From Streptomyces typhae (lineage in GTDB: Bacteria; Actinomycetota; Actinomycetes; Streptomycetales; Streptomycetaceae): DNA of 64,000 nucleotides. The stretch spans positions 358,184 to 422,183 of the forward strand of contig NZ_WPNZ01000002.1 in NCBI RefSeq assembly GCF_009755605.1. The letters run 5' to 3'. Under the pieces are notes generated by a model. The model ran no database searches. It worked only from the letters and a program-made list of their open reading frames with translations, and was not told where the DNA came from. A program made the position numbers and the translations under genes. Below are positions 9,449 to 17,765 of this stretch, piece by piece (the stretch's first letter is position 1; the number at the start of each line of letters is the position of its first letter).

Positions 9449-11542
9449 ATGCACACCTCGGCCGTCACCCCCACCCACTGCCCCTACTGCGCGCTCCAGT
9501 GCGGCATGGGCCTGACGCGCGGCCCGGCGGGGGTGGAGGTCGTGGAGCGGCCCGCGTTCCCCGTCAACGGGGGCGCGCTGTGCGGCAAGGGACGTACGGC
9601 ACCGGCCGTGCTCTCGTCGCGGGTACGGCTGACCGGGCCGCTGGTGCGCTCCCCCGGCACGGGCGAGCTGGAGCCGGCCGGCTGGGACGAGGCCCTGGAC
9701 CGGGTCGCCGACGGTCTCGCGCGGACCCGGGCCGCGTACGGGGCGGACGCGTGCGGGGTGTTCGGCGGGGGCGGGCTCACCAACGAGAAGGCGTACGCGC
9801 TCGGGAAGTTCGCGCGGGTCGTGCTCGGGACCTCGCAGATCGACTACAACGGCCGGTTCTGCATGTCGTCCGCGGCGGCGGCGGGAACGCGGGCCTTCGG
9901 CCTGGACCGGGGGCTGCCGTTCCCGCTCGCGGACGTGGCCCGCACGGACTGCGTGCTCCTCGTCGGCTCCAACCTCGCGGAGACGATGCCGCCCGCGCTG
10001 CGGTACCTCACCGAACTCAGGGACAACGGCGGCACCTTGGTCGTGGTCGACCCGCGGCGCACCCGTACCGCCGAACAGGCCGACCTGCACCTGGCCCCGC
10101 GCCCCGGCACCGACCTCGCGCTCGCCCTCGGCCTGCTGCACCTCGTGGTCGCCGAGGGGCGTACGGACGAGGCGTACATCGCGGAGCGCACCACCGGCTG
10201 GGAGGAGGCGCGGGCCGCCGCCATGGCGCACTGGCCCGAGTACGTGGAGCGGATCACCGGGGTGCCGGTGCCGCTGCTGCGGGCGGCGGCGCGGATGTTC
10301 TGCGCCGCCGAGCACGCCATGGTGCTCACCGCGCGCGGGCCCGAGCAGCAGGCCAAGGGCACCGACACCGTCGCCGCGTGGATCAACTTGTGCCTGGCCA
10401 CGGGCCGGCCGGGGCGGCCCCTTTCCGGGTACGGGTGCCTCACCGGGCAGGGCAACGGGCAGGGCGGCCGTGAACACGGCCAGAAGGCCGACCAGTTGCC
10501 CGGCTACCGCAAGCTCACCGACCCGGCGGCCCGCGCGCACGTGGCGGCGGTGTGGGGCGTGGACCCCGAGGCGCTGCCCGGCCCCGGGCGGTCCGCGTAC
10601 GAGCTGCTCGACGCGCTCGGCGGCGACGTGAGGTCGCTGCTCCTGATGGGCTCCAACCCGGTGGTGTCGGCGCCGCACGCCGCACACGTGGAGCAGCGGA
10701 TCAGGTCCCTGGACTTCCTCGCCGTCGCGGACGTCGTCCTCTCCGAGACGGCGCTGCTCGCCGACGTGGTGCTGCCGGTGACGCAGTGGGCCGAGGAGAC
10801 GGGCACGGTGACCAACCTGGAGGGGCGGGTGCTGCTGCGGCGGCGGGCCGTGGACCCTCCGGACGGGGTCCGCGGCGACCTCGATGTCCTGCACGGTCTG
10901 GCCGCGCGCCTCGGGCACGGGAAGGGGTTCCCCACCGACCCGCGGGAGGTGTTCGAGGAGTTGCGGCGGGCCAGCTCCGGCGGGCTCGCCGACTACGCGG
11001 GCATCTCGTACGAGCGTCTCGCGGAGGACGGCGGCGAGGGGGTGTTCTGGCCGTGCCCCGCCGTCCCCGACGGCGCGCCGGCGCACCCGGGGACGCGGCG
11101 GCTGTTCCTGGAGCGGTTCGCCACCGACGACGGGCGGGCGCGGTTCGTGCCCGTGGCGCACCGGGGCGCCGCCGAGGAACCCGACGCGGCGTACCCGGTG
11201 GTGCTGACCACCGGGCGGGTGCTCGCCCAGTACCAGTCCGGCGCGCAGACCCGGCGCGTGGACGAGCTGAACGCCGCCGCGCCCGGACCCTTCGTGGAGG
11301 TCCACCCCCGGCTCGCCGCCCGGCTGCGGGTCGCCGACGGCGACGAGGTGGCCGTGGTGTCGCGGCGCGGGCGCGTCGTCGTGCCCGCCCGTGTGACGAC
11401 CGCCATCCGGCCGGACACCGTCTTCATGCCGTTCCACTGGCCGGGCGAGGGCCGGGCCAACACCCTCACGCACCCCGCGCTCGACCCCGTGTCGCGGATG
11501 CCCGAGTTCAAGGTGTGCGCGGTACGGGTGGAGCGGGCCTGA
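9449..11542 (+). CDS. narB: Assimilatory nitrate reductase, molybdopterin catalytic subunit
   Basis: A 697-residue molybdopterin oxidoreductase of the NasA/NarB group, reducing nitrate to nitrite in the cytoplasm. The N-terminal [4Fe-4S] ligands are C11, C14, C18 and C45 (CPYC ... QCGM ... CGKG). Cys138 in NGRFCMSSA is at the place of the molybdenum ligand. The bis-MGD binding core follows, and a C-terminal molydopterin-dinucleotide-binding domain starts near TTGRVLAQYQSG. It lacks any C-terminal [2Fe-2S] or flavodoxin extension, so it needs a separate electron donor. The NasB-like flavoprotein at 16.5 kb is the obvious candidate. There is no Tat signal, in keeping with a cytoplasmic assimilatory enzyme. 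A GlnR-like box lies just upstream. Confidence 0.93.
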   Translation: MHTSAVTPTHCPYCALQCGMGLTRGPAGVEVVERPAFPVNGGALCGKGRTAPAVLSSRVRLTGPLVRSPGTGELEPAGWDEALDRVADGLARTRAAYGADACGVFGGGGLTNEKAYALGKFARVVLGTSQIDYNGRFCMSSAAAAGTRAFGLDRGLPFPLADVARTDCVLLVGSNLAETMPPALRYLTELRDNGGTLVVVDPRRTRTAEQADLHLAPRPGTDLALALGLLHLVVAEGRTDEAYIAERTTGWEEARAAAMAHWPEYVERITGVPVPLLRAAARMFCAAEHAMVLTARGPEQQAKGTDTVAAWINLCLATGRPGRPLSGYGCLTGQGNGQGGREHGQKADQLPGYRKLTDPAARAHVAAVWGVDPEALPGPGRSAYELLDALGGDVRSLLLMGSNPVVSAPHAAHVEQRIRSLDFLAVADVVLSETALLADVVLPVTQWAEETGTVTNLEGRVLLRRRAVDPPDGVRGDLDVLHGLAARLGHGKGFPTDPREVFEELRRASSGGLADYAGISYERLAEDGGEGVFWPCPAVPDGAPAHPGTRRLFLERFATDDGRARFVPVAHRGAAEEPDAAYPVVLTTGRVLAQYQSGAQTRRVDELNAAAPGPFVEVHPRLAARLRVADGDEVAVVSRRGRVVVPARVTTAIRPDTVFMPFHWPGEGRANTLTHPALDPVSRMPEFKVCAVRVERA

Positions 11543-11561
11543 GCCAGGCCGCCGGGGCGGT

Positions 11562-11912
11562 TCACCCGGCCGCCGGGGCGGTCTCCGCCGCCACCCAGGA
11601 CAGGTACGCCGCGCTCCCCCGCGTCACGGGCGTGGCGATGATCTCCGGGGTGTCGTAGTCGTGGGCCCGCGTCAGCCAGGACTCCAGGTCGGCGTAGCGG
11701 TGCTCGGTGGTCTTCAGGAGCACCCGCCACTCGCGGGCCGTCTCGACGGCGCCCTCCCAGCGGTACACGGAGGTCACGGGGCCGTCGATCTGCGCGCAGG
11801 CCGCGACGCGCGCCTCGACCGCGCCGCGTGCGAGGGCGTCCGCCTTCTCCGGGGTGTCGGTCGTGGTCAGGACCGTGAGGACGGTGCCGGTGCTCGGCGT
11901 CGGCTCGGTCAC
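11562..11912 (-). CDS. cutA: Divalent cation tolerance protein CutA
   Basis: A 116-residue CutA family protein, a small trimeric cytoplasmic protein historically linked to copper tolerance; its true function is unsettled. Family motifs are visible: LTVLTTTDTPEKADALARG, VAACAQI (the Cys-containing strand), VTSVYRWEGAVE and EWRVLLKTTEHRY. The chosen GTG at 11912 has AGGAGAGGAAG eight bases upstream. An ATG at 11951 would add 13 unconserved residues over that ribosome site. The 3' end nearly abuts the convergent nitrate reductase gene; a 15-base unit GGCCGCCGGGGCGGT occurs twice there (11547 and 11568), in register with the 21-base spacing. Confidence 0.9.
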   Translation of the reverse strand: MTEPTPSTGTVLTVLTTTDTPEKADALARGAVEARVAACAQIDGPVTSVYRWEGAVETAREWRVLLKTTEHRYADLESWLTRAHDYDTPEIIATPVTRGSAAYLSWVAAETAPAAG

Positions 11913-11981
11913 GGGTTCGACTTCCTCTCCTCGGGCTGCCTGCCGGGTCACTCCGCCCCGGCAGGGCAGAGGCTACCGCCG

Positions 11982-12623
11982 TCAACTGCCGTAGGCCCGC
12001 TTCTCCTTGGCCGACCGCAGCGCCCACGCCCACCAGTGCAGCTGGTCCAGCATGCCCTTGGCCGCGGCGTCCGCGAGTGCGGGGTCCTTGTGGTTGCCGT
12101 CGTCGTCGAAGAGGCCGCCCGCGTTGTGGAAGGAGACGGTGTCGCGGACGGTGACCATGTGCAGCTCCGCGAAGACCTGCCGCAGGTGCTCGACGGCGCG
12201 CAGGCCGCCGGAGATGCCGCCGTAGGAGACGAGGCCGACGGGCTTGGCCTCCCACTCGGCGCGGTGCCAGTCGATGACGTTCTTCAGGGACGCGGGGAAG
12301 GAGTGGTTGTACTCGGGCGTGAGCACGATGAAGGCGTCGGCGTCGGCCAGCTTCGGGGTGACCTTGGCGAGTTCGGTGACGACGTCGGCGGAGGGCCGGA
12401 AGGACAGGGAGGTCGGCAGGTCCACGTCCGCCAGGTCGACGACGTCCGCCTCGAACCCCTCGTGTTCGCGCACCCGGCGCAGCAGCCATTCGGCGACGAC
12501 CGGGCCGAAGCGGCCCTCGCGGTTGCTGCCGACGATCACGGCGACCTTCACCGGGGTCGGGGGCTCGGCCTCGAACGCGGCGGCGGGGGACGGGGAGACG
12601 GTCTGAGCTGTGGTGGTGTTCAT
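11982..12623 (-). CDS. NADPH-dependent FMN reductase
   Basis: A 213-residue flavodoxin-fold reductase. The FMN phosphate loop is VGSNREGRFG near residue 31, and TPEYNHSFPASLKN is the hallmark of the NADPH-dependent FMN/quinone reductase family. It probably reduces quinones or azo-type electrophiles with NADPH. From memory, a homologue (SCO2478) belongs to the SoxR regulon of S. coelicolor. Here it is transcribed divergently from a SoxR-type gene across a 63-base gap with a SoxR-like dyad. A -10-like TAAGAA (12633-12638) puts the start site within a few bases of the ATG, suggesting a nearly leaderless mRNA. Confidence 0.9.
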   Translation of the reverse strand: MNTTTAQTVSPSPAAAFEAEPPTPVKVAVIVGSNREGRFGPVVAEWLLRRVREHEGFEADVVDLADVDLPTSLSFRPSADVVTELAKVTPKLADADAFIVLTPEYNHSFPASLKNVIDWHRAEWEAKPVGLVSYGGISGGLRAVEHLRQVFAELHMVTVRDTVSFHNAGGLFDDDGNHKDPALADAAAKGMLDQLHWWAWALRSAKEKRAYGS

Positions 12624-12637
12624 GCGGAGAGCTTCTT

Positions 12638-12657
12638 AGTTAAACCTTGGTTCAGGT
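12638..12657. promoter_or_regulatory. Predicted SoxR operator between FMN reductase and soxR
   Basis: On the minus strand the gap reads TTGACC (12660-12655), then the imperfect dyad ACCTGAACC-AA-GGTTTAACT, then TAAGAA (12638-12633). The dyad arms match at 6 of 9 positions and resemble actinobacterial SoxR sites with an AACC-AA-GGTT core. It covers the space between a good -35 and a -10-like box on the reductase side. The spacer is 16 bases rather than the 19-20 usual for MerR-activated promoters, so the -10 choice is uncertain. Confidence 0.5.
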
Positions 12658-12686
12658 CAAGCCGTGCCCGCGATTAATCTGGCGGC

Positions 12687-13145
12687 ATGACGACGCATCT
12701 CTCACCGGGCGCCAAGGAAGCATCCGTCGGCGAGCTGGCCGAGCGCAGCGGAGTGGCTCCCTCCGCCCTGCGTTTCTACGAGCGCGAGGGTCTCATAAGC
12801 AGCCGCCGCACCAGCGGCAACCAGCGCCGCTACAGCCGTGACACGCTGCGCCGCGTCGCCTTCATCCGCACCTCGCAGCGGCTCGGCATACCGCTCGCCA
12901 CGATCCGCGACGTGCTGGGGCTGCTGCCCGACGACCGCACGCCGACGCGCGAGGACTGGGCCCGTATCTCGGAGTGCTGGCGCGCGGACCTGGACCAGCG
13001 CATCCGCACCCTGGAGCGGCTGCGCGACAATCTCTCGGACTGCATCGGCTGCGGCTGCCTCTCCCTCGACCGGTGCGCCCTGTCGAACCCGTGGGACGAG
13101 CTGGCCGCGCACGGCCCGGGGCCGCGGCGCCTCCTGGAGGACTGA
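12687..13145 (+). CDS. soxR: Redox-sensitive transcriptional activator SoxR
   Basis: A 152-residue MerR-family regulator. The winged helix-turn-helix starts near residue 13 ([20 protein letters not shown]), followed by a dimerisation helix. The [2Fe-2S] ligands are all present as C119, C122, C124 and C130 ([12 protein letters not shown]). SoxR proteins in streptomycetes respond to redox-active compounds such as self-made quinones, turning on a small set of reductases and exporters. Direct divergence from the FMN reductase suggests a local sensor-effector pair. This differs from my memory of S. coelicolor, where soxR is elsewhere in the chromosome. Confidence 0.95.
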   Translation: MTTHLSPGAKEASVGELAERSGVAPSALRFYEREGLISSRRTSGNQRRYSRDTLRRVAFIRTSQRLGIPLATIRDVLGLLPDDRTPTREDWARISECWRADLDQRIRTLERLRDNLSDCIGCGCLSLDRCALSNPWDELAAHGPGPRRLLED

Positions 13146-13172
13146 GAGGACCCCGCTCGTACGGTGGGGTCC

Positions 13173-14003
13173 ATGACGACACCATCAACCCCCACGGACG
13201 TCCTCCGACTTGAGGTCGACGGCCTGCCCGGCACCGTCGAGTCCCTGCGGGCACGCGCCCTGGACAGCTTCGGGCACTTCACCGCGATGCAGGTCAGAGG
13301 GGGCGGGGTGCGCGGCCTCGACCTGCATCTGCGGCGCCTGGACGCCGCCACGCGCGAGCTCTTCGGCCAAGGGCTCGACGGCGCGGAGGTCCGTGACCTC
13401 GTCCGGCACGCGCTCACCGGCGACGGCGGCACGGGCGCCACCGGGGTGATCGCCGACGCCTCGGTCCGCGTGTACGTGCACGCCCCCGGCGGCACCCCGT
13501 CCCTGATGGTCACCGTGCGGCCGCCCACCGAGCTGCCCGCCGCCATGGCCGCGCGGGCGCGGTCCCTGAAGTCCGTGCCGTACGTCCGGCCGGTCGCGCA
13601 CGTCAAGCACCTCGGCGGCTTCGCACAGGCCTACCACGGGCGCGAGGCGCGCCGCGCGGGCTACGACGAGGCGCTGCTCACCGGCCCGGACGGGGCGATC
13701 AGCGAGGGCGCGATCACGAACGTGGCCTTCTGGGACGGGCACGAGGTGGTGTGGCCGGACGGCCCGCACCTGGCGGGCATCACCCTTCAGCTCCTGCGGG
13801 CCCGCCTCGCCGACGCGGGCCTGCCCACCCGCCTCGGGCCGGTGCGGCTGCGGGACCTGCCCGCGTACCGGGCCGTCCTCGTCGTGAACTCGTGGGGCGT
13901 CAGTCCGGGGCGGCGCGTCGACGACCTGGACTTTCCCGTCGACGAGAAGCTGATGACGGCCGTGTCGGAGGTGTACGAGGCCGTCCCGTGGGACGCGCTC
14001 TGA
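13173..14003 (+). CDS. Class IV aminotransferase (PLP fold type IV)
   Basis: A 276-residue PLP enzyme of the branched-chain aminotransferase / 4-amino-4-deoxychorismate lyase family. The PLP lysine is in VKHLGGFAQA near residue 145 and the cofactor glutamate is in SEGAITNVAFWDG near 177. Substrate cannot be assigned. Members of this short form are annotated either as D-amino acid aminotransferase or as aminodeoxychorismate lyase-like. The ATG at 13173 follows a GGTGGGG stretch; an in-frame GTG nine bases earlier is possible. It starts 27 bases after soxR on the same strand and could be cotranscribed. Confidence 0.87.
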   Translation: MTTPSTPTDVLRLEVDGLPGTVESLRARALDSFGHFTAMQVRGGGVRGLDLHLRRLDAATRELFGQGLDGAEVRDLVRHALTGDGGTGATGVIADASVRVYVHAPGGTPSLMVTVRPPTELPAAMAARARSLKSVPYVRPVAHVKHLGGFAQAYHGREARRAGYDEALLTGPDGAISEGAITNVAFWDGHEVVWPDGPHLAGITLQLLRARLADAGLPTRLGPVRLRDLPAYRAVLVVNSWGVSPGRRVDDLDFPVDEKLMTAVSEVYEAVPWDAL

Positions 14004-14075
14004 GCGGGCGGCGGCCACGGGGCGCGCGGCCGGGCGGGCAGCGGGGCGGGCAGAGGCGCCGGGTCACCCATTCAC

Positions 14076-14093
14076 AGCCGCCGCGCGGCGGCT
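14076..14093. terminator. Perfect GC hairpin in the 14004-14263 gap
   Basis: AGCCGCCGC/GCGGCGGCT is a perfect 18-base palindrome about 70 bases after the aminotransferase stop. It has no T-run but is strong enough for a streptomycete-type terminator. The rest of the 260-base gap shows no gene. It holds only a weaker dyad around GGTCCCCG ... CGGGGTGACC (14103-14125). Confidence 0.45.
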
Positions 14094-14263
14094 TCGGCCA
14101 CAGGTCCCCGACACCCGGGGTGACCTGCTGGAACGTCCTCGCCGATGCGTCCGGACGCGCGTTCTCACAGGGCTTCTGACGACTCCTCAGCAGGCGTGCC
14201 GCGCCGAGTGCCCGTTACCTCGGAGGTGCGTCCCGCACGAAGGCATCGACAGGAGCCCTCCCC

Positions 14264-14830
14264 ATGCGCACTGCCCGCCCGCCGGCGATCTCCGCCGCGC
14301 TCGCCGTCGCCTCGGCCGCCGTCCTGAGCGCCGGGGTCTTCGTCGCTCCCGCGGCCGCGGCGCCCGCAGACGGCCTGGAGGTGGCCCCGGCCACCGTCAC
14401 GCCCGGCACCAGCGTCACGGTGCACACCGCCGCGTGCGACGGGGGCGGCGGCGCCACCGGGGACGCGAGCGCGGTCGGCGCGGGCACCTTCGCGCTGGCC
14501 CCCGGCAAGGGCGACCGGGCGCTGTCCGGGCGGTTCGAGGTGCCTCCGTCGGCGCAGCCCGGCACCTACGAGATCGTCGCCCGCTGCACGGGCTCCGGTG
14601 GCCGCCAGGTGGCCGGTGACCTGTCGGTGACGCTGACGTCCACGGCGTCCGCCCGCGCGGAGCAGCCCGTGCCCGTACCGGTGCACCCGAAGGGACATGT
14701 GAAGACGGGGGTCGGCGGCGCCCTTGGCCCCGATCCCGTGAAGACCGCGGCCGGTGTGGGCGTCCTCGCCGTCGCCGCCGCGGGCGGTACCTGGCTCCTG
14801 CATCGCCGGGCGAGAGGCGACAGGATCTGA
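14264..14830 (+). CDS. Exported protein with C-terminal membrane anchor
   Basis: A 188-residue secreted protein, not assigned to a family. It has a signal peptide (MRTARPPAISAALAVASAAV, cleavage near PAAAAPA). An Ig-like beta domain of about 90 residues carries two cysteines (TAACDGG and VARCTGS). After a Pro/Gly-rich spacer comes one C-terminal hydrophobic helix (AAGVGVLAVAAAGGTWLLH) and a basic tail RRARGDRI. The helix and basic tail resemble a cell-wall sorting signal, but no LPXTG or LAXTG pentapeptide precedes it. The next gene is a class F sortase, so the two are probably functionally linked. The start has AGGAG eight bases upstream. Confidence 0.75.
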   Translation: MRTARPPAISAALAVASAAVLSAGVFVAPAAAAPADGLEVAPATVTPGTSVTVHTAACDGGGGATGDASAVGAGTFALAPGKGDRALSGRFEVPPSAQPGTYEIVARCTGSGGRQVAGDLSVTLTSTASARAEQPVPVPVHPKGHVKTGVGGALGPDPVKTAAGVGVLAVAAAGGTWLLHRRARGDRI

Positions 14831-14959
14831 CGGGCCCCCTCCGCGGCCCGCGGGTACCGCCGCTCCCCTCCCCCTCTCCCGGCCGTCCGTCCCTGGCGGC
14901 CCCGGGAGGGGGAGGCACCCCCCACTCCCCTTCCGACGATCGATCCCGGGTGGTGAACC

Positions 14960-15604
14960 ATGCGCCGGACTGAGCGGCCAGGCAGATTCGGCAACTCCCT
15001 GATAGCGGCGGCCACCGTACTCGCCCTCGGCAGCGGCGGTTGGCTGGTGTACGAGGGCGCGGCGTCCCATCCGCCGCCGCAGCCGTCCGCGGCACAGGCC
15101 GCCGTGGCGGGCACCGACCCGGTGGGCCCCGGGGCCGCGGCCCCGCTCCCGCCCTCGCCACCCGACCGGATCCGCATCCCTGCGATCGACGTGGACGCCC
15201 CGATGACGGGCCTCGGCCTGACCCGCCAGGGCAGCCTCGACGTGCCGCCGCCGCGCCACAAGAACCTCGCGGGGTGGTACGAGGCGGGCACCATGCCCGG
15301 CGAGCGCGGCACGGCCGTCGTGGCCGGGCACGTCGACAACGCGGAGGGCCCGGCCGTCTTCTACCGGCTGGGGGCGCTCACCAAGGGCCGCGTCATCGAG
15401 GTCGAGCGGCGCGACGGCGGCGTGGCGCTGTTCGCGGTCGACGCCGTCGAGGTTTACGACGCGAAGGACTTCCCCGACGAGAAGGTGTACGGTGCCGCGT
15501 CCCGCCCGGAGCTGCGCGTCATCACCTGCGGCGGCGCGTACTCCAGGCAGACCGGCTACCAGGGCAACGTGGTGGTCTTCGCCCACCTCACGGGCGTCCG
15601 CTGA
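14960..15604 (+). CDS. Class F sortase
   Basis: A 214-residue membrane-anchored transpeptidase. One N-terminal helix (near residues 12-32) and a Pro/Ala-rich stalk lead to the sortase beta-barrel. Catalytic residues are visible: His124 in VAGHVDN, Cys190 in VITCGGAY, and probably Arg196 in the following loop. The motif ITCGG with the downstream GYQGNVVVFA is the class F actinobacterial pattern. It should attach or process a surface protein at the outer face of the membrane. The preceding anchored exported protein is the nearest possible partner though it lacks a classical signal. Confidence 0.9.
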   Translation: MRRTERPGRFGNSLIAAATVLALGSGGWLVYEGAASHPPPQPSAAQAAVAGTDPVGPGAAAPLPPSPPDRIRIPAIDVDAPMTGLGLTRQGSLDVPPPRHKNLAGWYEAGTMPGERGTAVVAGHVDNAEGPAVFYRLGALTKGRVIEVERRDGGVALFAVDAVEVYDAKDFPDEKVYGAASRPELRVITCGGAYSRQTGYQGNVVVFAHLTGVR

Positions 15605-15637
15605 GCCCCTGGCGGCGTCGGCGGACGGCTGCGCCCC

Positions 15638-16420
15638 CTACGCCACCCACTGCTCGTAGGCCATCTTCGCCACGAGGCCGACCACCGTCGTCAGGAGCAC
15701 GACCCGTACGAAGCCACTGCCCTTCTTCAGGGCGGTGCGGGCGCCGAGGGTGCCGCCCACCAGGTTGAACAGGGCGAGGAGGAGGGCGAGGCGCCAGAGC
15801 ACGGCGCCCTGCCAGGCGAACATCGCGAGGGCACCGGCGTTGGTGCAGCAGTTGACGATCTTCGCGTTGGCGGAGGCCCGGACCAGGTCGAGCCGGAGGA
15901 CGGCGGTCAGCGCGAGCACGAGGAAGGTGCCGGTGCCGGGGCCGATGAGGCCGTCGTAGAAGCCGATGCCCACGCCCGCGACGCCGATCGCGGCGAGGAC
16001 GCGGCCGGGCGGCAGCGGGCCGGTGGCGGGGGCCGTGCCGAAGTCGGGCCGGAAGATCACGAAGGTGCCGACGCCGACCAGGACGGCCATGATGACGGGC
16101 TTGAGCACCTCGGTGCTCATGCCGGCCGCGAAGAACGCGCCGCCCATCGACCCGGCGAGCGCCGCCAGGCCGATCCGGACGGCCGTGGCCACGTCTATGG
16201 GGGTCTTGCGCACGTACGTCACGGCGGCACCGGTCGTGCCGACGATCGCCACCGCCTTGTTGGTGCCGAGCGCGGTCGCCGCGGGGGTCGTCCCCGGCAG
16301 ACCGAGCAGCAGCGCGGGCAGCAGCAGGAGCCCGCCGCCGCCCACCACCGCGTCGATCCACCCCGCCGCGAGCGCGGCCAGGCACAGGACGACCACCGTG
16401 GTCATGGATATGTCAGCCAT
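15638..16420 (-). CDS. TauE/SafE-family membrane exporter
   Basis: A 260-residue integral membrane protein with about eight helices and two repeated halves. The family signature GWIDAVVGGGGLLLLPALL lies near the N-terminus, with its second-half counterpart GFYDGLIGPGTGTFL. Members export sulfite, sulfoacetate or other small anions; here it could also handle nitrite, which is speculation from its place beside nitrite reductase. The ATG at 16420 is chosen because translation upstream is low-complexity. An ATG five codons inside is also possible. It is divergent from the flavoprotein-nirBD operon and shares its control region. Confidence 0.85.
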   Translation of the reverse strand: MADISMTTVVVLCLAALAAGWIDAVVGGGGLLLLPALLLGLPGTTPAATALGTNKAVAIVGTTGAAVTYVRKTPIDVATAVRIGLAALAGSMGGAFFAAGMSTEVLKPVIMAVLVGVGTFVIFRPDFGTAPATGPLPPGRVLAAIGVAGVGIGFYDGLIGPGTGTFLVLALTAVLRLDLVRASANAKIVNCCTNAGALAMFAWQGAVLWRLALLLALFNLVGGTLGARTALKKGSGFVRVVLLTTVVGLVAKMAYEQWVA

Positions 16421-16475
16421 GATCGCGACCTTAGCGGGCCCCTCACACCGTGTACCGGGCCCCGCTGAGCCCACC

Positions 16476-16513
16476 GTTCCGCGAGGGAAACAGCCCAGCC
16501 CCCGCGGGGAAAC
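16476..16513 (+). promoter_or_regulatory. Predicted GlnR box upstream of the flavoprotein-nirBD operon
   Basis: Two perfect GAAAC b-sites lie exactly 22 bases apart (16487-16491 and 16509-16513). Each is preceded at the right 6-base gap by a weak a-site (GTTCC at 16476, GCCCC at 16498). The spacing is exactly the a-n6-b-n6-a-n6-b GlnR architecture. The flavoprotein ATG is 23 bases beyond the array, the same distance as at the nitrate reductase. Confidence 0.6.
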
Positions 16514-16535
16514 CTGCGCCCCGCACGCTGCGGGT

Positions 16536-17762
16536 ATGACCAACAGGACCCCCCGCCACCGCACCGTGGTGCTGGGCGCCGGCCTGGCCGGAGCCCACCT
16601 CGCCGCCCGCCTGGGCCCCGACGCCCTCCTGATCGGCGAGGAGCCCCACCCCCCGTACAACAGGGTCCTGCTCACCGATGTCCTCGCAGGCCGCTACGGC
16701 CCCGAGGTGATCGCCCTGCCACGCCCGGCACGGGGGAACCACCTGCGCGCCCGCGTCGTCCGCCTCGACCTCGCCGACCGCGTGCTGCTGTGCGAGGACG
16801 GCGCCCGCGTCCCGTACGGCACGCTCGTCCTCGCGACCGGCGCGGGCCCGGTGCTCCCGCCGCTGCGCGGCCTGTTCGCGCCGGGCGCCCGGGACCTGCC
16901 GGGCGCGGTGCACGCGTTCCGCACGATGGCGGACTGTCTGGCCCTGTCGGCGGCCGCGCGGCCCGGCACCCGCGCGGTCGTCGTCGGCGGCGGACTGCTC
17001 GGCGTGTGCGCGGCACGGGCGCTGGCGGACCGGGGCGCCCAGGTGGTCCTGGCACAGCAGGGCGAGCGGCTCATGGAGCGTCAGCTCGACCCGGACGCCT
17101 CGGACCTGGTGCGCGCGCACCTGACCGCGCTCGGCGTGGAGGTGCACACCGAGTGCCGGGTGCGCGGGGTGCGGCAGCGCGACGGGGCGGTGCGGACGGT
17201 GGAGCTGGCGGACGGCTTTGCGCTCGACACCGATCTGACGGTCCTCGCGTGCGGGGTCAGGCCCCGGACGGGGCTCGCGCGCGCCGCGGGCCTGACCGTC
17301 CGGCGGGGCGTCGTCGTCGACGACCGGCTGCGCACCAGCGCCCCGCACGTGTACGCCGTCGGGGACTGCGCGGAGCACGCGGGCCTGACCCACTGCCTGG
17401 CCGCGCCCGCCCTCGACCAGGCCGACGCCCTCGCCGCCGCCCTGACGTCCCCTAAGACCGCCCGCCCCTACTCCGGCACCCGCTCCCTGACCCGCCTCAC
17501 GCTGCCGCACGGCGAACACCCCCTTGACCTCGCGGCGTTCGGCGACCCCGAGACCCGGCCCGACGACGACGTCGTGCGCCTCAGCGACGCGACCCGCTCC
17601 ACGTACCGCAAGGTCGTGGTCCGCGACGACCGCCTCGTCGGCGGGGTGCTCCTCGGCGAACTCGCGGCCGTGGGCGCGCTCGCCCGCGCCTGGGAGTCCG
17701 ACGAGCCCCTGCCCGGCGACGGCCCGCTGCTGCACCTGCTCACTCACGACGGAGGCATCTGA
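16536..17762 (+). CDS. NAD(P)/FAD oxidoreductase, NasB-like electron donor for nitrate reduction
   Basis: A 408-residue flavoprotein homologous to the N-terminal part of NirB and to NasB. It has an N-terminal FAD motif VLGAGLAGAHLAARL, an NADH motif VVGGGLLGVCAARALADRG near residue 150, the FAD-contact YAVGDCAEH near 270, and the C-terminal STYRKVVVRDDRLVGGVLLG domain. It lacks the BFD-like [2Fe-2S] domain present in the next gene. It should take electrons from NADH and hand them to the nitrate reductase. It ends four bases before the nirB start, so translation is coupled. The ATG at 16536 is used because the upstream frame is antisense to the exporter gene. Confidence 0.87.
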   Translation: MTNRTPRHRTVVLGAGLAGAHLAARLGPDALLIGEEPHPPYNRVLLTDVLAGRYGPEVIALPRPARGNHLRARVVRLDLADRVLLCEDGARVPYGTLVLATGAGPVLPPLRGLFAPGARDLPGAVHAFRTMADCLALSAAARPGTRAVVVGGGLLGVCAARALADRGAQVVLAQQGERLMERQLDPDASDLVRAHLTALGVEVHTECRVRGVRQRDGAVRTVELADGFALDTDLTVLACGVRPRTGLARAAGLTVRRGVVVDDRLRTSAPHVYAVGDCAEHAGLTHCLAAPALDQADALAAALTSPKTARPYSGTRSLTRLTLPHGEHPLDLAAFGDPETRPDDDVVRLSDATRSTYRKVVVRDDRLVGGVLLGELAAVGALARAWESDEPLPGDGPLLHLLTHDGGI

Positions 17763-17765
17763 CCC

